A stretch of 64,000 nt of DNA from assembly GCA_910577875.1 (NCBI GenBank), contig CAJTNY010000002.1:54633-118632 (forward strand), read 5' to 3'. This DNA comes from an uncultured Christensenella sp. GTDB taxonomy: Bacteria > Bacillota > Clostridia > Christensenellales > Borkfalkiaceae. The notes beneath the pieces were generated by a model. It did not search any database, was not told where the DNA came from, and saw nothing but the letters and a program-made list of their open reading frames with translations. Shown piece after piece: positions 63,102 to 64,000 of this stretch (its first letter is position 1; each line of letters starts with the position of its first letter). Both the position numbers and the translations under genes were made by a program.

Positions 63102-64000
63102 AATAAAACGCAAGTCAAACAAAGTGTTCAACTTGCGTCTATTTTGGCGCGCCAGTGGTGATAGCGTTTGAACGCCGAAAATGTGTTCAAGCGCTGTTTT
63201 CATTTCTTCAAGTCTTACGTTCTCAATTTCTTTCGTATTGCTTAAATTGATATATACAACAGTATCGCCGTCGCCCACTAATACCTTAACTACAAGGTTA
63301 TCAATGATTTTTCGCTGATATTCCTTGTCGTTGGGGTCGCCTTTCAGTAGGTCGGCAATAAATGACATAAAGTCCTTTTCCGTAAACTGTCTGCCGCGCT
63401 CGCGTTCCAACTGCGCTTTTTGGCTCTGCAAGTCCTCGATTAGCTTTTCATAATCGTTCATTCGCTTTTCGATATTTGCCCGCAAAAGCGCGTTCTTCGC
63501 CTCGATAAACGCCGTTGTCATTTCCTCAATGTCTTTCTGAACTTTGGCTATTTTGCCGTCAATGCTCTTTATACTGTCCGCGCCCGTGCGCTTGGCATAA
63601 TATGCAAGCGTATCGCGGACGGCAACGCTCACGTTCTCTTTGTCGCTTAAAAAGTCATACACCACCTGCGTAACAAACAATTCCAGCGTGTCTTTATCTT
63701 CTCGGCGTTTCTCGCAAACGCCTTTTTTCTTTCCCTTGCAAGCGTAATAATGGTGTTGTTGCCCCGTGTGGCTCGTGCCGCCGTCCGAAATCATAGGCGT
63801 AAGACAATGGGCGCAAAAGGCTTTCCCCGTCAAGAGGTACGGCACACGCGCCGTTGCCGTGCCGCCCGCAAAATAGCGGTTTGCTTGCAAACGCTTTTGC
63901 ACTCGCTCGAACAAGTCTTTGTCTATAATGGCGGGGTATGTGTTCGTGCATAGCCTTTCGCCAAAATAAAACTCGCCCGTATACTTGGCGTTGTTCAACC
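63081..64000 (-). CDS. Large serine recombinase, C-terminal part, cut by the window edge
   Basis: Carboxy-terminal part of a large serine recombinase that moves integrative elements. Visible: recombinase-domain end (NNAKYTGEFYFGE), a zinc ribbon (CAHCLTPMISDGG with YACKGKKKGVC), and a long coiled coil (about residues 125-215, rich in Lys/Glu). The catalytic serine domain lies to the right of the window, so the real start is not seen. Sequence composition is GC-richer than its neighbour, consistent with acquired DNA. Its last codons read through the end of the hydrolase gene. Confidence 0.85.
   Translation of the reverse strand, partial: LNNAKYTGEFYFGERLCTNTYPAIIDKDLFERVQKRLQANRYFAGGTATARVPYLLTGKAFCAHCLTPMISDGGTSHTGQQHHYYACKGKKKGVCEKRREDKDTLELFVTQVVYDFLSDKENVSVAVRDTLAYYAKRTGADSIKSIDGKIAKVQKDIEEMTTAFIEAKNALLRANIEKRMNDYEKLIEDLQSQKAQLERERGRQFTEKDFMSFIADLLKGDPNDKEYQRKIIDNLVVKVLVGDGDTVVYINLSNTKEIENVRLEEMKTALEHIFGVQTLSPLARQNRRKLNTLFDLRFILRNDSR
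63108..63145 (+). terminator. Candidate terminator after the serine hydrolase
   Basis: Inverted repeat ACGCAAGT (63108-63115) with ACTTGCGT (63131-63138), 15-nt loop, then CTATTTT. It lies within the recombinase C-terminal codons on the other strand, and could also be part of an attachment-site region. Confidence 0.5.

Noticed and set aside
1..64000. CRISPR array, prophage or insertion sequence
   Set aside because: No regularly spaced repeats, no phage structural genes, and no intact transposase were seen; only the partial recombinase at the right edge indicates a mobile element.

Overview
The window reads as chromosome of a low-to-moderate GC member of the Bacillota, most likely an uncultured gut-type clostridium (inference). 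The evidence is the classical Firmicute rimP-nusA-rnpM-ylxQ-infB-rbfA-nrnA-truB-ribF run, a single-chain large PurL, NrdR, a [FeFe]-hydrogenase-type regulator of the TM1266 family, and lipoproteins carrying Listeria/Bacteroides-type B-repeats. The DNA shows no phage block and no CRISPR array. The clearest mobile element is a serine recombinase cut by the right edge.

Layout. 1-9.4 kb: small accessory genes, a B-repeat/GLUG surface lipoprotein, an aconitase-family hydratase, and an operon made of a TM1266-type regulator plus a NitT/TauT-like ABC transporter. 9.9-22.9 kb: a purine operon purE-C-(purF paralog)-F-M-N-H-D-L with nrdR as last gene, closed by a terminator. 22.9-25.5 kb: ispG and a protein in the polC slot that keeps the PolC N-terminal region, OB fold and proofreading exonuclease but has no PHP or polymerase domain. 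25.5-37.9 kb: the rimP-to-ribF translation/maturation operon, then a zincin-like membrane protein, an endonuclease IV-like protein, an M24 peptidase, efp, dtd and a metallo-beta-lactamase-fold protein. 38-45 kb: a ferritin-like protein, tRNA-Gly(CCC), three AT-rich accessory genes, degV, and the ilvA-ridA pair. 45.1-61.7 kb: an alpha-glucan (starch/maltodextrin) locus with surface lipoproteins, an extracellular GH13 amylase, a LacI-type regulator, an intracellular GH13 enzyme, a MalEFG-type importer, a MalK-like ATPase with an unusual 260-residue tail, and a glycogen/maltodextrin phosphorylase. 61.9-64 kb: a serine beta-lactamase-like protein and the recombinase.

How it works together. The glucan locus forms a path: bind and cut starch outside, import maltodextrins, trim them inside, and release glucose-1-phosphate. 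Palindromic LacI-type operators sit before the first two surface genes. The purine operon supplies IMP-pathway enzymes and ends in NrdR, a nucleotide-sensing repressor of ribonucleotide reductase. IlvA makes reactive enamines that RidA hydrolyses.

Two observations stand out. First, the polC-slot protein carries the five residues QADMF in the linker before the exonuclease. This matches the internal sliding-clamp-binding motif of E. coli DnaE, and suggests a free-standing, clamp-tethered proofreading subunit. Second, many single-gene transcription units have a sigma-A -10 box exactly 6-7 nt before the ATG and no Shine-Dalgarno site, so they look leaderless, while the housekeeping operons use normal ribosome binding sites.
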